Assembly (NCBI RefSeq): GCF_014770435.1
Contig: NZ_CP061739.1
Coordinates: forward strand, 2,728,001 to 2,792,000
DNA length: 64,000 bases
DNA from: Psychrobacter sp. 28M-43
GTDB lineage: Bacteria; Pseudomonadota; Gammaproteobacteria; Pseudomonadales; Moraxellaceae
Direction of reading: 5' to 3'
Part shown: positions 32,561 to 41,727 of the stretch, piece by piece
How the letters are laid out: every line of letters begins with the position of its first letter
How positions within the stretch are numbered: the first letter of the stretch is position 1
Notes under the pieces: model-generated
The model's database searches: none
Told to the model about the DNA's origin: nothing
Seen by the model: the letters and a program-made list of their open reading frames with translations, nothing else
Position numbers and translations under genes: made by a program

Positions 32561-33046
32561 TTAACCGATAAAGATACCAACGAACCAATTAAAAAAGTTA
32601 TCCAATAACCAAATAAAGAAACCAGCAATCGCAATCACAACAATCACTTGCCATGTATATTGAAAGGTTTCGTCTTTACCTGGCCACGTCACTCGGCGAA
32701 GCTCAACGGCAGCGTCTTTTAACAATATTTTAAAAGCACGGCCTTGATGCGTTAACGCCAAACAGACTAATGCAAATACAACAAGTGCGACAATAATACC
32801 AATACGTACCCAGACATCGTTGGCAGGTTGCCAATAGCCTGGTAAATATTGATTTACTAGAGTCGCACCGATTAATACAGCTGCGGCAAGTAGCCACAAA
32901 ATCAAATCTTTTATTGAGCCAGTCTTAGCCACTTCAACAGCAGTAGTACCGCTAGCTGAAACATGCTTATTTTTAGACAGCATTCCACCAGCAACCGCCT
33001 TGGCATCAGATAACTTAGTCTCGAGGTTATCTTGATCATTGCTCAT
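32561..33046 (-). CDS. secE: Preprotein translocase subunit SecE
   Basis: 161 residues with three membrane helices at about 47-67, 80-100 and 133-155, the three-helix type found in gamma-proteobacteria. The conserved amphipathic segment AAVELRRVTWPGKDETFQYT precedes the last helix. The polar N-terminal region is about 45 residues, somewhat longer than in E. coli (127 residues in total). SecE clamps SecY in the inner membrane channel. It directly follows tRNA-Trp and precedes nusG. Confidence 0.95.
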   Translation of the reverse strand: MSNDQDNLETKLSDAKAVAGGMLSKNKHVSASGTTAVEVAKTGSIKDLILWLLAAAVLIGATLVNQYLPGYWQPANDVWVRIGIIVALVVFALVCLALTHQGRAFKILLKDAAVELRRVTWPGKDETFQYTWQVIVVIAIAGFFIWLLDNFFNWFVGIFIG

Positions 33047-33097
33047 AAAGAACTCGCTTCGGAGATGGTGGGGTACAACAAAGATGTGATAAGAAGA

Positions 33098-33173
33098 TGG
33101 CAGGCGATGTAGGACTCGAACCTACAACCCTCGGTTTTGGAGACCGATGCTCTACCAATTGAGCCAATCGCCT
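33098..33173 (-). tRNA. trnW: tRNA-Trp (anticodon CCA)
   Basis: A 76-base cloverleaf on the minus strand beginning AGGCGATTGGCTC and ending in an encoded CCA. The acceptor arms are AGGCGAT/ATCGCCT, the anticodon loop is CTCCAAA with anticodon CCA, and the T loop is GGTTCGAGTCC. It lies 51 bp before secE, the conserved position in many proteobacteria, and is probably processed from the secE-nusG transcript. Confidence 0.97.
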
Positions 33174-33191
33174 ATGGGTGTAAAGGACAGC

Positions 33192-33219
33192 ATTATACAA
33201 TATTTAGCATAGAATGCAA
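33192..33219 (-). promoter_or_regulatory. Promoter of tRNA-Trp-secE-nusG
   Basis: Minus-strand -35 TTGCAT (33214-33219) and -10 TATAAT (33192-33197) are 16 bases apart, 18 bases before the tRNA 5' end. Transcription would start at about 33185. It follows the tuf terminator, so the tRNA-secE-nusG unit has its own start. The remaining 33220-33433 shows nothing else. Confidence 0.8.
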
Positions 33220-33433
33220 GCCCTTGACGGCAAAATTATTAATTTTACCTGATTTTGCAATGCCGCAATCTAAAATAACTGCTAGCGTTAAGTGCAGCGA
33301 TAATATAACAAGCTATGCCACAGATTACAATATGTTATCTAACAAATAATTGTCTCTGTCACACATATAGCCAATTCATTAACACACGCTAAGTCTAACT
33401 CTATTTTAGATCGTGCTTTAATACTTCCCTAAT

Positions 33434-33468
33434 AAAAAAAGGCCACCCTAAATAGGATGGCCTTTTTT
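33434..33468 (-). terminator. Terminator of tuf
   Basis: GGCCA-C-CCT pairs with AGG-A-TGGCC around AAAT, flanked by A7 and T6 runs. It lies 38 bases past the tuf stop and separates the rpsL-tuf unit from tRNA-Trp. Confidence 0.9.
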
Positions 33469-33505
33469 ATGACTAATTCATAAGCTCATTACTGAGACTT
33501 AATGA

Positions 33506-34696
33506 TTAGTTCAATACGTTAGCAACAACACCAGCGCCTACAGTACGGCCGCCTTCACGAATAGCGAAGCGAAGACCTTTGTCCATAGCGATTGGGTGGA
33601 TAAGCTCTACGCCCATCTCAACGTTATCACCAGGCATTACCATTTCAGTACCGTCTTGTAATTGGATTGCGCCAGTTACGTCAGTAGTACGGAAGTAGAA
33701 CTGTGGACGATAGCCGTTTAGGAATGGTGTGTGACGACCACCCTCTTCTTTTGACAATACATATACTTCAGCGTCAAACTTGGTGTGAGGAGTGATTGAA
33801 CCTGGCTTAGCTAGTACTTGGCCACGTTGTACGTCTTCACGCTTAGTACCACGTAGTAGTACGCCACAGTTTTCGCCTGCACGACCTTCGTCAAGCAGTT
33901 TACGGAACATCTCTACACCAGTACAGGTGGTTTTTTGAGTGTCACGGATACCAACGATTTCGATCTCGTCGCCAACTTTAACGATACCAGATTCAACACG
34001 GCCTGTTACTACAGTACCACGACCTGAGATTGAGAATACGTCTTCGATTGGCATTAGGAATGCTTTGTCGATGTCACGCTCTGGCTCTGGGATATAAGTG
34101 TCTAGTACGTTTAGTAGTTCTACAACAGCTGGTTGGCCGTATTTTTCTTCTGAGCCTTTTAGGGCTTCAGTAGCAGAACCTTTAACGATAGGAGTGTCAT
34201 CGCCTGGGAAGTCATAGTCGTTCAATAATTCACGAACTTCCATTTCTACTAGCTCTAACAATTCTTCGTCATCAACCATGTCACATTTGTTCATGAATAC
34301 GATGATGTACGGTACGCCAACCTGACGTGAAAGCAAGATGTGCTCACGAGTCTGTGGCATTGGGCCGTCAGTTGCAGATACGACTAGGATTGCGCCGTCC
34401 ATCTGTGCCGCACCAGTGATCATGTTTTTAACATAATCGGCGTGACCTGGGCAATCTACGTGTGCGTAGTGACGGCTGTCTGTGTCATATTCTACGTGTG
34501 AGGTGTTGATTGTGATACCACGTGCTTTTTCTTCTGGTGCTGAGTCAATAGACGCGTAGTCTTTGGCTTCGCCACCAGAGGTGATTGCAGCTACGGTTGC
34601 GATTGCAGCGGTAAGGGTTGTTTTACCATGGTCAACGTGTCCGATTGTACCGACGTTGACGTGTGGCTTGTTACGTTCAAACTTGGCCTTTGCCAT
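33506..34696 (-). CDS. tuf: Elongation factor Tu
   Basis: 396 residues. It carries aminoacyl-tRNA to the ribosome as a GTP complex. G motifs are all present: GHVDHGKTT (G1), [10 protein letters not shown] (G3), NKCDMVDD (G4) and GSATEAL (G5); the switch region [12 protein letters not shown] is intact. Domains 2 and 3 follow ([26 protein letters not shown]). Only this copy is in the window; whether there is a second tuf cannot be told. It has its own promoter in the fusA-tuf spacer and a strong terminator. Confidence 0.98.
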   Translation of the reverse strand: MAKAKFERNKPHVNVGTIGHVDHGKTTLTAAIATVAAITSGGEAKDYASIDSAPEEKARGITINTSHVEYDTDSRHYAHVDCPGHADYVKNMITGAAQMDGAILVVSATDGPMPQTREHILLSRQVGVPYIIVFMNKCDMVDDEELLELVEMEVRELLNDYDFPGDDTPIVKGSATEALKGSEEKYGQPAVVELLNVLDTYIPEPERDIDKAFLMPIEDVFSISGRGTVVTGRVESGIVKVGDEIEIVGIRDTQKTTCTGVEMFRKLLDEGRAGENCGVLLRGTKREDVQRGQVLAKPGSITPHTKFDAEVYVLSKEEGGRHTPFLNGYRPQFYFRTTDVTGAIQLQDGTEMVMPGDNVEMGVELIHPIAMDKGLRFAIREGGRTVGAGVVANVLN

Positions 34697-34811
34697 GGGT
34701 ATTTCCTCTTTTTTTGGGGTTCAAGACTTAACTCATATAAATATGATTATTAAGACGATTTTGACCACATTAAGATAATTGTTAAAAGGTTGCACATACT
34801 AATGTGCAGAT

Positions 34812-34839
34812 ATTATAAGAAAATCGCGGCCAATAACAA
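34812..34839 (-). promoter_or_regulatory. Promoter of tuf
   Basis: Minus-strand -35 TTGTTA (34834-34839) and -10 TATAAT (34812-34817), spacer 16. The -35 lies inside an inverted repeat (34830-34837 with 34852-34859, CCAATAAC/GTTATTGG), which may be a regulatory site or a read-through hairpin. Confidence 0.65.
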
Positions 34840-34869
34840 GTCTTTTAACAAGTTATTGGCGTATTCTTT

Positions 34870-34904
34870 AGTGACAATACACAGACGTACTCTATATTGT
34901 CACT
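34870..34904 (-). other. Stem-loop just after fusA
   Basis: A perfect 10-bp inverted repeat AGTGACAATA/TATTGTCACT (34870-34879 with 34895-34904) with a 15-base loop, 16 bases past the fusA stop. No T-run follows, so it is more likely a processing or stability element than a terminator. Confidence 0.6.
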
Positions 34905-34919
34905 TTCAGTAAGTTTTAT

Positions 34920-37046
34920 TTACTCGTCATCATCTTTAGAGTTGAACTTAGAGATGATTTCAGCAGCAACTGATTTTGGAATTTCAGCGTACTTTTGGAA
35001 TTCCATTGAGTAAGTTGCACGGCCTTGTGACATAGAGCGCATTTGAGTGGCATAACCAAACATTTCCGCTAATGGTACTTCAGCACGAATCTGTTTAGTA
35101 CCGCCAGGTAGGTCTTCCATACCCTGTACCAAACCACGACGACGGTTAAGATCGCCCATGATGTCGCCCATGTAGTCTTCAGGTGTTTCAACTTCTACTT
35201 TCATTACTGGCTCAAGTAGCGCTGGATCAGCTGCTAAGAAGCCTTTTCTGAAGGCCATAGAACCAGCCATCTTAAATGACAATTCATCAGAGTCAACGTC
35301 ATGATAAGAACCATCATACAAGGTCGCTTTTACGCCAACTACTGGGTAGCCTGCAAGTACGCCGTTTTTCATGCGCTCTTGAATACCTTTATCAACAGCA
35401 CCGTGGAATTCTTTTGGTACAGTACCACCAACAACTTCTTCAGCGAATTCATATTCAGTGTCGCCAGCTGGATCAAGTGGCTCAAGACGTAACCATACGT
35501 GACCAAACTTACCACGACCACCTGTTTGACGTACGAATTTGCCTTCTTGTTCAACAGTGTTACGAATCGTCTCACGATAAGCAACCTGAGGTGCACCGAT
35601 GTTTGCTTCAACGTTGAATTCACGCTTCATACGGTCAACAAGAATCTCTAGATGTAGCTCACCCATACCACTGATAATCGTCTGACCAGATTCTTCGTCA
35701 GTGTGTACACGGAACGATGGATCTTCTTTTGCCAAACGGCCAAGAGCGATTGACATTTTTTCTTGGTCAGCTTTGGTCTTTGGCTCAACAGCTAGAGAGA
35801 TAACTGGATCTGGGAATTCCATACGCTCAAGAGTGATCACGTTGTCTTCATCACATAGCGTATCGCCAGTAGTCACGTCTTTCATGCCGACTAGAGCTGC
35901 GATATCACCAGTACGAATCTCTGCAAGCTCTTCTTGAGAGTTTGCCATCATCTGTACGATACGGCCAACACGCTCACGCTTCATTTTAACTGGGTTATAA
36001 ACACTGCTACCCTGCTTCATTACACCAGAATAAACACGTACGAAGGTTAAGTTACCAACGAATTTGTCATTCATGATTTTGAACGCTAGTGCTGAGAAAG
36101 GTGCTTCATCTGATGCTTCACGGCTGCCTTCGCTTTCGTCTTTGTCATCAAGAATACCTTTAATAGCAGGTACGTCGATTGGTGCAGGTAGATATTGAAT
36201 AACGGCATCTAGCATCTTCTGTACACCTTTGTTCTTAAAGGCAGTACCACAAAGAAGCGGAATGATTTCGTTATCGATAGTTAACTGACGAATAGCACCG
36301 TGAATTTGTTCTACAGTCAATTCACCGTTTTCTAGGTATTCGTTCATCAACTCTTCGTTTGCTTCAGCAGCGCTTTCTACAAGGTGCTCGCGGTATTCTG
36401 CTGCTTTTTCTTGTAGTTCAGTTGGGATTTCGCGCTCATCATACTGCATACCTTGAGACGCTTCGTCCCAATAGATAGCTTTCATGGTTACTAGATCAAC
36501 AACGCCTTCGAAGTCATCTTCTTTACCGATTGGGATAACCAATGGTACAGGGTTACCGCCTAAGCGAGTTTTGATCTGTTCGATAACACGATAGAAATCA
36601 GCACCAACACGATCCATTTTGTTTACAAATGCAAGACGTGGTACTTTATATTTGTTCGCCTGACGCCATACGGTCTCAGACTGTGGCTGAACGCCGCCTA
36701 CTGCACAGTAAACCATGCAAGCGCCATCAAGTACACGCATAGAACGTTCAACTTCGATCGTGAAGTCAACGTGACCTGGGGTATCGATGATGTTGATACG
36801 GTGTTCGTCAAACTGTTTAGCCATACCTGACCAAAAACAAGTTGTTGCCGCTGAGGTAATAGTAATACCACGCTCTTGTTCTTGCTCCATCCAGTCCATA
36901 GTGGCTGCGCCATCATGTACTTCGCCAATTTTGTGGCTAACACCGGTATAGAATAAAACACGCTCTGTAGTGGTTGTCTTACCAGCATCGATGTGCGCTG
37001 AGATACCAATATTGCGATAGCGTTTTAGGGGAGTTTTACGAGCCAT
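34920..37046 (-). CDS. fusA: Elongation factor G
   Basis: 708 residues. It drives tRNA-mRNA translocation and, with RRF, ribosome recycling. The G domain shows [23 protein letters not shown] and [10 protein letters not shown]; the switch I region [12 protein letters not shown] is intact. Domains II to V are complete ([35 protein letters not shown]). The C-terminus ends in an Asp/Glu run. It lies 343 bp after rpsG; that spacer may contain a tiny hydrophobic reading frame. Confidence 0.98.
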   Translation of the reverse strand: MARKTPLKRYRNIGISAHIDAGKTTTTERVLFYTGVSHKIGEVHDGAATMDWMEQEQERGITITSAATTCFWSGMAKQFDEHRINIIDTPGHVDFTIEVERSMRVLDGACMVYCAVGGVQPQSETVWRQANKYKVPRLAFVNKMDRVGADFYRVIEQIKTRLGGNPVPLVIPIGKEDDFEGVVDLVTMKAIYWDEASQGMQYDEREIPTELQEKAAEYREHLVESAAEANEELMNEYLENGELTVEQIHGAIRQLTIDNEIIPLLCGTAFKNKGVQKMLDAVIQYLPAPIDVPAIKGILDDKDESEGSREASDEAPFSALAFKIMNDKFVGNLTFVRVYSGVMKQGSSVYNPVKMKRERVGRIVQMMANSQEELAEIRTGDIAALVGMKDVTTGDTLCDEDNVITLERMEFPDPVISLAVEPKTKADQEKMSIALGRLAKEDPSFRVHTDEESGQTIISGMGELHLEILVDRMKREFNVEANIGAPQVAYRETIRNTVEQEGKFVRQTGGRGKFGHVWLRLEPLDPAGDTEYEFAEEVVGGTVPKEFHGAVDKGIQERMKNGVLAGYPVVGVKATLYDGSYHDVDSDELSFKMAGSMAFRKGFLAADPALLEPVMKVEVETPEDYMGDIMGDLNRRRGLVQGMEDLPGGTKQIRAEVPLAEMFGYATQMRSMSQGRATYSMEFQKYAEIPKSVAAEIISKFNSKDDDE

Positions 37047-37389
37047 AGTGTTTTCCTAGGAAAAGTCGTGTATATAATAATGTATTGTGTCTCTACCTCA
37101 TACTCTATGACAAAGCGTTCAGCTTCGTAATATTACTTACTGATTATTGAGCCTAATACGGACAAAAAAAGAGCAAATACTAAGAATAGTGCGGCATCAA
37201 ATTTGGGATGCTCTCCAGCAAAAACTGTATTTGTTAAGAGAGACATCTGGATAGATGTCCGCCACCTCAGTCATCAATAAATAACATTTATATATGACCG
37301 AATGATGATGGCGGCAATCAATAGAATAAACAACAATGTAAGATTAAATGGCATGAGCCTCTAATCTCAAGCTACTATTAAAAAGTAGC
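37047..37389. other. rpsG-fusA spacer
   Basis: 343 bases. An 8-bp hairpin (37369-37376 with 37384-37391) overlaps the rpsG stop codon, and another hairpin (GACATCT/AGATGTC) lies at about 37243-37260. A possible 26-codon frame is listed separately. No -35/-10 pair was evident. Confidence 0.4.
37274..37354 (-). CDS. Possible 26-residue hydrophobic peptide
   Basis: A minus-strand ATG at 37354 opens a frame ending at TGA (37274). The translation MPFNLTLLFILLIAAIIIRS then YINVIY is almost wholly hydrophobic with one Arg, like small single-pass membrane peptides. AGAGG lies only 3 bases before the ATG, closer than usual. It lies inside the rpsG-fusA spacer of a highly expressed operon. It may equally be chance in AT-rich DNA. 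Confidence 0.2.
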   Translation of the reverse strand: MPFNLTLLFILLIAAIIIRSYINVIY

Positions 37390-37863
37390 TTAGAAACGGT
37401 AATGAGAGAATGCTTTGTTAGCATCTGCCATGCGGTGAACTTCGTCACGCTTTTTCATAGCAGCGCCTTTGCCATCAGCAGCATCATTCAATTCGCCAGC
37501 TAAACGCAAAGCCATTGATTTTTCAGAACGCTTAGCAGCAGCTTCAGCTAACCAACGCATAGCCAATGCAGTACGACGGGAGGGGCGTACTTCCATTGGT
37601 ACTTGATAGGTTGCACCACCAACGCGGCGAGCTTTTACTTCTACCATTGGGCGTACATTTTCTAGCACTTCTTCGAAGAAAGATACTGGATCTTCAACTT
37701 TACGCTTCTCACTTACTGTCTCAAGTGCACCGTAAACGATACGCTCAGCAGTAGATTTTTTACCATCACTCATTACATGGTTGATGAATTTTGCAACAGT
37801 TTGGCTACCAAACTTAGGATCCGGTAGGATCTCACGGGCAGCAACGACGCGACGTCTTGGCAT
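37390..37863 (-). CDS. rpsG: 30S ribosomal protein S7 (uS7)
   Basis: 157 residues. S7 nucleates assembly of the 30S head and lies near the E site. Recognised by [58 protein letters not shown] and the C-terminal [20 protein letters not shown]. It lies in the usual place between rpsL and fusA, 218 bp after rpsL. Confidence 0.97.
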   Translation of the reverse strand: MPRRRVVAAREILPDPKFGSQTVAKFINHVMSDGKKSTAERIVYGALETVSEKRKVEDPVSFFEEVLENVRPMVEVKARRVGGATYQVPMEVRPSRRTALAMRWLAEAAAKRSEKSMALRLAGELNDAADGKGAAMKKRDEVHRMADANKAFSHYRF

Positions 37864-38081
37864 AATAAATTTCCTTATCTTCAGGAGTGTCTAACATTCA
37901 CAACATCGACTACTTATCATTAGGATATAGCAGTGAGTTATCAGTTAGCCTTACTGCATGGTGGTATGTTTTAAGAGCAAATCCCAGATATATATTTATA
38001 TAAAAGCGATATTACTACTGACACCAAACCCATGCACAGTTATTGGGTAGTGCAAAAAGCTTAGTTAATAACGTTCAGTTA

Positions 38082-38456
38082 TTAAACTTTAGGCTTCTTA
38101 GCACCGTACTTAGAGCGACCTTGCTTACGGTCTTTAACGCCTGCGCAATCTAATGCACCGCGAACAGTGTGATAACGTACACCTGGTAGATCTTTTACAC
38201 GACCACCACGGATTAGAACAACACTGTGCTCTTGTAGGTTATGACCTTCGCCGCCGATGTAGCTTGATACTTCATAGCCTGAAGTCAAACGTACACGACA
38301 TACTTTACGCATGGCAGAGTTAGGTTTTTTTGGCGTGGTAGTATATACACGAGTACATACACCGCGACGCTGTGGGCACGCTTCCAACGCAGGAACTTTT
38401 GACTTTTCCTTGATGGTTTTGCGACCTTTACGAATCAATTGGTTAGTTGTTGCCAT
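38082..38456 (-). CDS. rpsL: 30S ribosomal protein S12 (uS12)
   Basis: 124 residues from the ATG at 38456, matching the E. coli length; AAGGA lies 6 bases upstream. A longer frame to 38501 adds unrelated residues encoded in the leader. S12 shapes the decoding centre. [14 protein letters not shown] and [17 protein letters not shown] carry lysines at the positions equivalent to K43 and K88, the streptomycin-sensitive state. First gene of the operon. Confidence 0.97.
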   Translation of the reverse strand: MATTNQLIRKGRKTIKEKSKVPALEACPQRRGVCTRVYTTTPKKPNSAMRKVCRVRLTSGYEVSSYIGGEGHNLQEHSVVLIRGGRVKDLPGVRYHTVRGALDCAGVKDRKQGRSKYGAKKPKV

Positions 38457-38486
38457 AAGGCATCCTTCTCCCGTTTGGTATAAAAC

Positions 38487-38549
38487 AAAAAAATGGGCCA
38501 ATGCACCATCTATCTGACAATAATTGCAGATTTCGGGGCACCCATTTTT
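38487..38549 (-). promoter_or_regulatory. Terminator-like hairpin in the rpsL leader
   Basis: AAAAATGGG (38489-38497) and CCCATTTTT (38541-38549) are perfect 9-bp arms, followed on the minus strand by a seven-T run (38487-38493). An inner TCTG/CAGA stem lies in the loop. The 5' arm starts within a few bases of the predicted transcription start, so the first 65 nt of the str mRNA form a hairpin that looks like an attenuator. Confidence 0.55.
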
Positions 38550-38559
38550 AGGACAGTGT

Positions 38560-38588
38560 ATTATAAAGAGTTGTTGCTGCTATTTCAA
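38560..38588 (-). promoter_or_regulatory. Promoter of the rpsL-rpsG-fusA operon
   Basis: Minus-strand -35 TTGAAA (38583-38588) and perfect -10 TATAAT (38560-38565), spacer exactly 17. Predicted start about 38553, about 97 bases before the rpsL ATG. Confidence 0.85.
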
Positions 38589-38867
38589 CCACTTATGAAT
38601 GGTTTCGCTTTACAACATTTGATAGATATGCATTCAGCCTCCCATTGTATCACTTTATAGATTTTTCGCCGAAAAATAGCGTAATAAATAAAGCAAACAA
38701 AGTGAGCTCAAGCATCATTAAGAAAAGATGTTTAACATTGAAATGGTACTTGATAGTAACTAAGTGGTGGTATTTATCCTAATTTTCAAGTCGTGCTGCT
38801 CAATCAAACCAAGATAAATACCATCGTACTTATAAATATATAACCCAACTAGCAAATTATATGTCTA
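38589..38867. other. Spacer between the EcsC-family gene and rpsL, with inverted repeat
   Basis: AT-rich and without genes. TGGTATTTATC (38768-38778) and GATAAATACCA (38813-38823) form perfect 11-bp arms with a 34-base loop, 45 bases past the stop of the EcsC-family gene. It lacks a T-run, and may be a weak terminator or a protein-binding site. Confidence 0.45.
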
Positions 38868-39989
38868 TTACTTGGCTTTTTTATCAGACGTTTGCTTGTT
38901 TGCGTCTTTTTTACTGCTAGTTTTTTCTTTACTAGCTTCTTCTTTATCAGAGACCTTTTCTGAATCACTGCTTTTTTCTTTGCGCTCTGTGTCTTTTTTC
39001 GCCTCATCAGTATCAGCCTTTTCTACTTTAGCCTCACTGCTGCTGTCATCAGTAATAGCACGATTGGCCAACTTTGCTTCTGGTGCAAAGGTCGCCTGAG
39101 CAACGCCAATCACTTCGTCAATCAACTGGCTGTTATAGTGCATGCCGATCGCTACTGTGGTGACAGGAATAAAACGACGAACCCATGATAAATTAATCTG
39201 ATCTAAATCAATACCTACTTGACTTGCGACTTTGTCTATTTGCTCAGCATAGAAATTTACATTTTTATTTTTTAGACCGAGATTTTTAAGTTCACTATGC
39301 AGTCCATTGCTCTGAGCATTATCAAGCAAACCTTTACCGATACCTAGACCAGCTAGTAACGCTTGTTTTTCTTGCATTTTGCTCAAATCAGCGTTTGATA
39401 GTAGTTCGTACGCCATCTTGACGCCTTGCTTACCTGTTAGCGGCTTGTTATATACAGCAGCAATCTGATAAACCGTACGTAATGAAACCAGTAATAGCCA
39501 TAGTGTATCAGCAAGCAAGCCTGGTAGACCTGCTAAACCTGTCAAACCACCCATCATTGCAAGTGCACGGTTCTGGTTAGCAATATCAGTAGCGAGCGCA
39601 TAACGCTCTTCGTCATCTAAAGTAGCAATATTGGCAAAGCGATGCTCATTAGGTAAGTCTAGTTGACTCCAGTTCGCAGCGAGGTTGGCCACTTGGGCAA
39701 ATGCGCCGTCAACTGTCGATTGAAAAAAGCTATTTGGCACGACTTTTTTGGCATATTTACCATAAGTAGCAAAGCGTGGTCCTAAAAGTTGCTGCGTAGC
39801 CTTTAGTGTTTGCTCACGAAACAAATCTTGTTGGTAGTCTTCATCGCCTAGGTCTACGGCTTTGTATTGACGCGGTTTGCCTGTTTTGGCGTTTACGCTA
39901 TCAATCATAGCCCCTACGCGCTCTAAATTGTTTCGAGTGAAAGAGCCAATGGTATTGATGCTTTTAGAAAGAGTACTACGCTTTGCCAT
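38868..39989 (-). CDS. EcsC-family protein
   Basis: 373 residues, AAGGA before the ATG. The central part (about 60-280) resembles the EcsC family: helical, with hydrophobic stretches such as MMGGLTGLAGLPGLLADTLWLLLVSL and IPVTTVAIGMHYNSQLIDEV that could touch or span the membrane. The last 65 residues are a highly charged Lys/Glu/Ser/Asp tail, probably disordered. EcsC is named from a Bacillus operon with an ABC exporter, but the family's role is unclear and no transporter genes lie here. It stands alone between the divergent fabB and the rpsL operon. Confidence 0.75.
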   Translation of the reverse strand: MAKRSTLSKSINTIGSFTRNNLERVGAMIDSVNAKTGKPRQYKAVDLGDEDYQQDLFREQTLKATQQLLGPRFATYGKYAKKVVPNSFFQSTVDGAFAQVANLAANWSQLDLPNEHRFANIATLDDEERYALATDIANQNRALAMMGGLTGLAGLPGLLADTLWLLLVSLRTVYQIAAVYNKPLTGKQGVKMAYELLSNADLSKMQEKQALLAGLGIGKGLLDNAQSNGLHSELKNLGLKNKNVNFYAEQIDKVASQVGIDLDQINLSWVRRFIPVTTVAIGMHYNSQLIDEVIGVAQATFAPEAKLANRAITDDSSSEAKVEKADTDEAKKDTERKEKSSDSEKVSDKEEASKEKTSSKKDANKQTSDKKAK

Positions 39990-40488
39990 CGTAATGTCCT
40001 TAATATGATGAGTTGGTTTTTTAATGTAATTGTATTTTAATATAATAGTTAATTATTAATAATAATGAATCTATTATTTTAGCCAGTTATCGTAACTGGT
40101 GTCAGTGCGAACAATGTTATTAGAATCACAAATTTTGTATCTAAAGTATAATTCCGTCCATAGTCAGTAGCTAGTCTTACTTCTCATCTCTTTACTCAAA
40201 ACTCAGTCATAAGTGTTATTTTGTCGTTATTTTACACTTGTCCAAAGATTTTCAGTGCTTGATACGTTATCATGTGCCGTAACTGAGAGCATAATTGTAC
40301 ACTGAGTTTATATTGCCTCTGATAGACCGTTAACAGAATTTCGTTACCTAAATTCATGCTATCGTTATCTACATAGACTATTTTTTCATTATAATGCTCG
40401 AATTAACTCATAGTTAAACATCATATATAGATTTACCACGATTATTGCAACCAACTGCTAGCAAGTCGTTACTTATAAGGAATAGCAT
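39990..40488. other. Divergent promoter region, EcsC gene / fabB
   Basis: About 500 AT-rich bases with no coding frame. A TATAAT at 40390-40395 faces fabB but no -35 stands 16-18 bases upstream. No clear FabR/FadR-type palindrome was recognised. Confidence 0.35.
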
Positions 40489-41724
40489 ATGCGCCGCGTC
40501 GTTATTACTGGAGCAGGGATTGTCTCTTGTATTGGACATGATTTAGATACTGTCACCACTGCCTTAAAAGAAGGTCAGTCTGGCATCACATTTAATGATT
40601 CTTATGCTGAGCACGAGTTTAAATCACACGTGAGCGGTAGTATCAATCAATCAGAACTTGATACCAGTGGTATCGATCGTAAGCTGAAACGGTTCTTTAG
40701 TGACGCCAGTCTCTATGCTTATGTTAGTGCGCTAAATGCGATTGAGCACTCAGGACTATCGCTTGATACTATCAATAACAACCCACGAGTGGGTGTAGTG
40801 GCAAGTTCGGGCGGCGCATCAACAGAAAATATCGTCAATGCTATCGATGCTATGCGCGAAAAAGGTCTACGCGGTGTCGGCGCAATGGCAGTACCAAAGA
40901 CAATGGGCAGCTCAGTATCAGCTGCTTTAGCAACTGGCCTCAAAATCCAAGGCGTCTCCTACTCTCTCGCCTCTGCTTGCGCGACTTCAACACACTGTAT
41001 CGGTCATGCTGCTGAGCTTATCCAATTGGGTAAAGCCGATGTGATATTGGCTGGTGGTAGTGAAGCTGAGCATTGGACGCAGTCTTGTATGTTTGATGCA
41101 ATGGGCGCAGTTAGTACTCAATATAATGACACACCAAAACTTGCTTCAAGAGCCTATGACAAAGACCGTGACGGTTTTGTGATTGCTGCTGGTGGCGCGA
41201 TGGTAGTTGTAGAGAGTCTAGAGCATGCTCAAGCACGCGGTGCCAATATTTTGGCTGAAATCGTTGGCTATGGTGCCAGCTCTGATGGTGCGGAAATGGT
41301 TGCGCCAAGCGGTGAAGGTGCTGTTCGCTGTATGCAACAAGCCTTGGCTGAAGCGGGACTAGAAAGTGTCGATTACATCAACAGCCATGGTACTAGTACG
41401 CCGCTAGGCGATATTACTGAGCTTAAAGCGATTGCTAAAGTATTTGATAATGACGTCAGTAAAGTACCTGCTATCAGCTCAACCAAATCAATGACAGGTC
41501 ATAGCTTGGGCGCTGTTGGTGCACAAGAGCTGATTTATTGTCTACTAATGCTACAGGACGGCTTTATCGCTCCAAGTATCAATGTTGACAACCTAGATCC
41601 TGCTGCTGAAGGTTTCGATATTGTCACCGAAATGCGTGAAGCAAATCTTGAAACCTTGATGAGTAATAGCTTTGGCTTTGGTGGTACTAACGCTACGCTG
41701 ATTATCAAAAAGTTTGACGCTTAA
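40489..41724 (+). CDS. fabB: 3-oxoacyl-[acyl-carrier-protein] synthase I
   Basis: 411 residues. It condenses malonyl-ACP with acyl-ACP and is the form needed for unsaturated fatty acids. The catalytic triad is Cys164 (SACATSTH), His300 ([10 protein letters not shown]) and His338 (TGHSLG). The N-terminus [19 protein letters not shown] and [20 protein letters not shown] resemble FabB more than FabF. AAGGA precedes the ATG. fabA is not beside it; pabB follows after 3 bases. Confidence 0.92.
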   Translation: MRRVVITGAGIVSCIGHDLDTVTTALKEGQSGITFNDSYAEHEFKSHVSGSINQSELDTSGIDRKLKRFFSDASLYAYVSALNAIEHSGLSLDTINNNPRVGVVASSGGASTENIVNAIDAMREKGLRGVGAMAVPKTMGSSVSAALATGLKIQGVSYSLASACATSTHCIGHAAELIQLGKADVILAGGSEAEHWTQSCMFDAMGAVSTQYNDTPKLASRAYDKDRDGFVIAAGGAMVVVESLEHAQARGANILAEIVGYGASSDGAEMVAPSGEGAVRCMQQALAEAGLESVDYINSHGTSTPLGDITELKAIAKVFDNDVSKVPAISSTKSMTGHSLGAVGAQELIYCLLMLQDGFIAPSINVDNLDPAAEGFDIVTEMREANLETLMSNSFGFGGTNATLIIKKFDA

Positions 41725-41727
41725 CCC

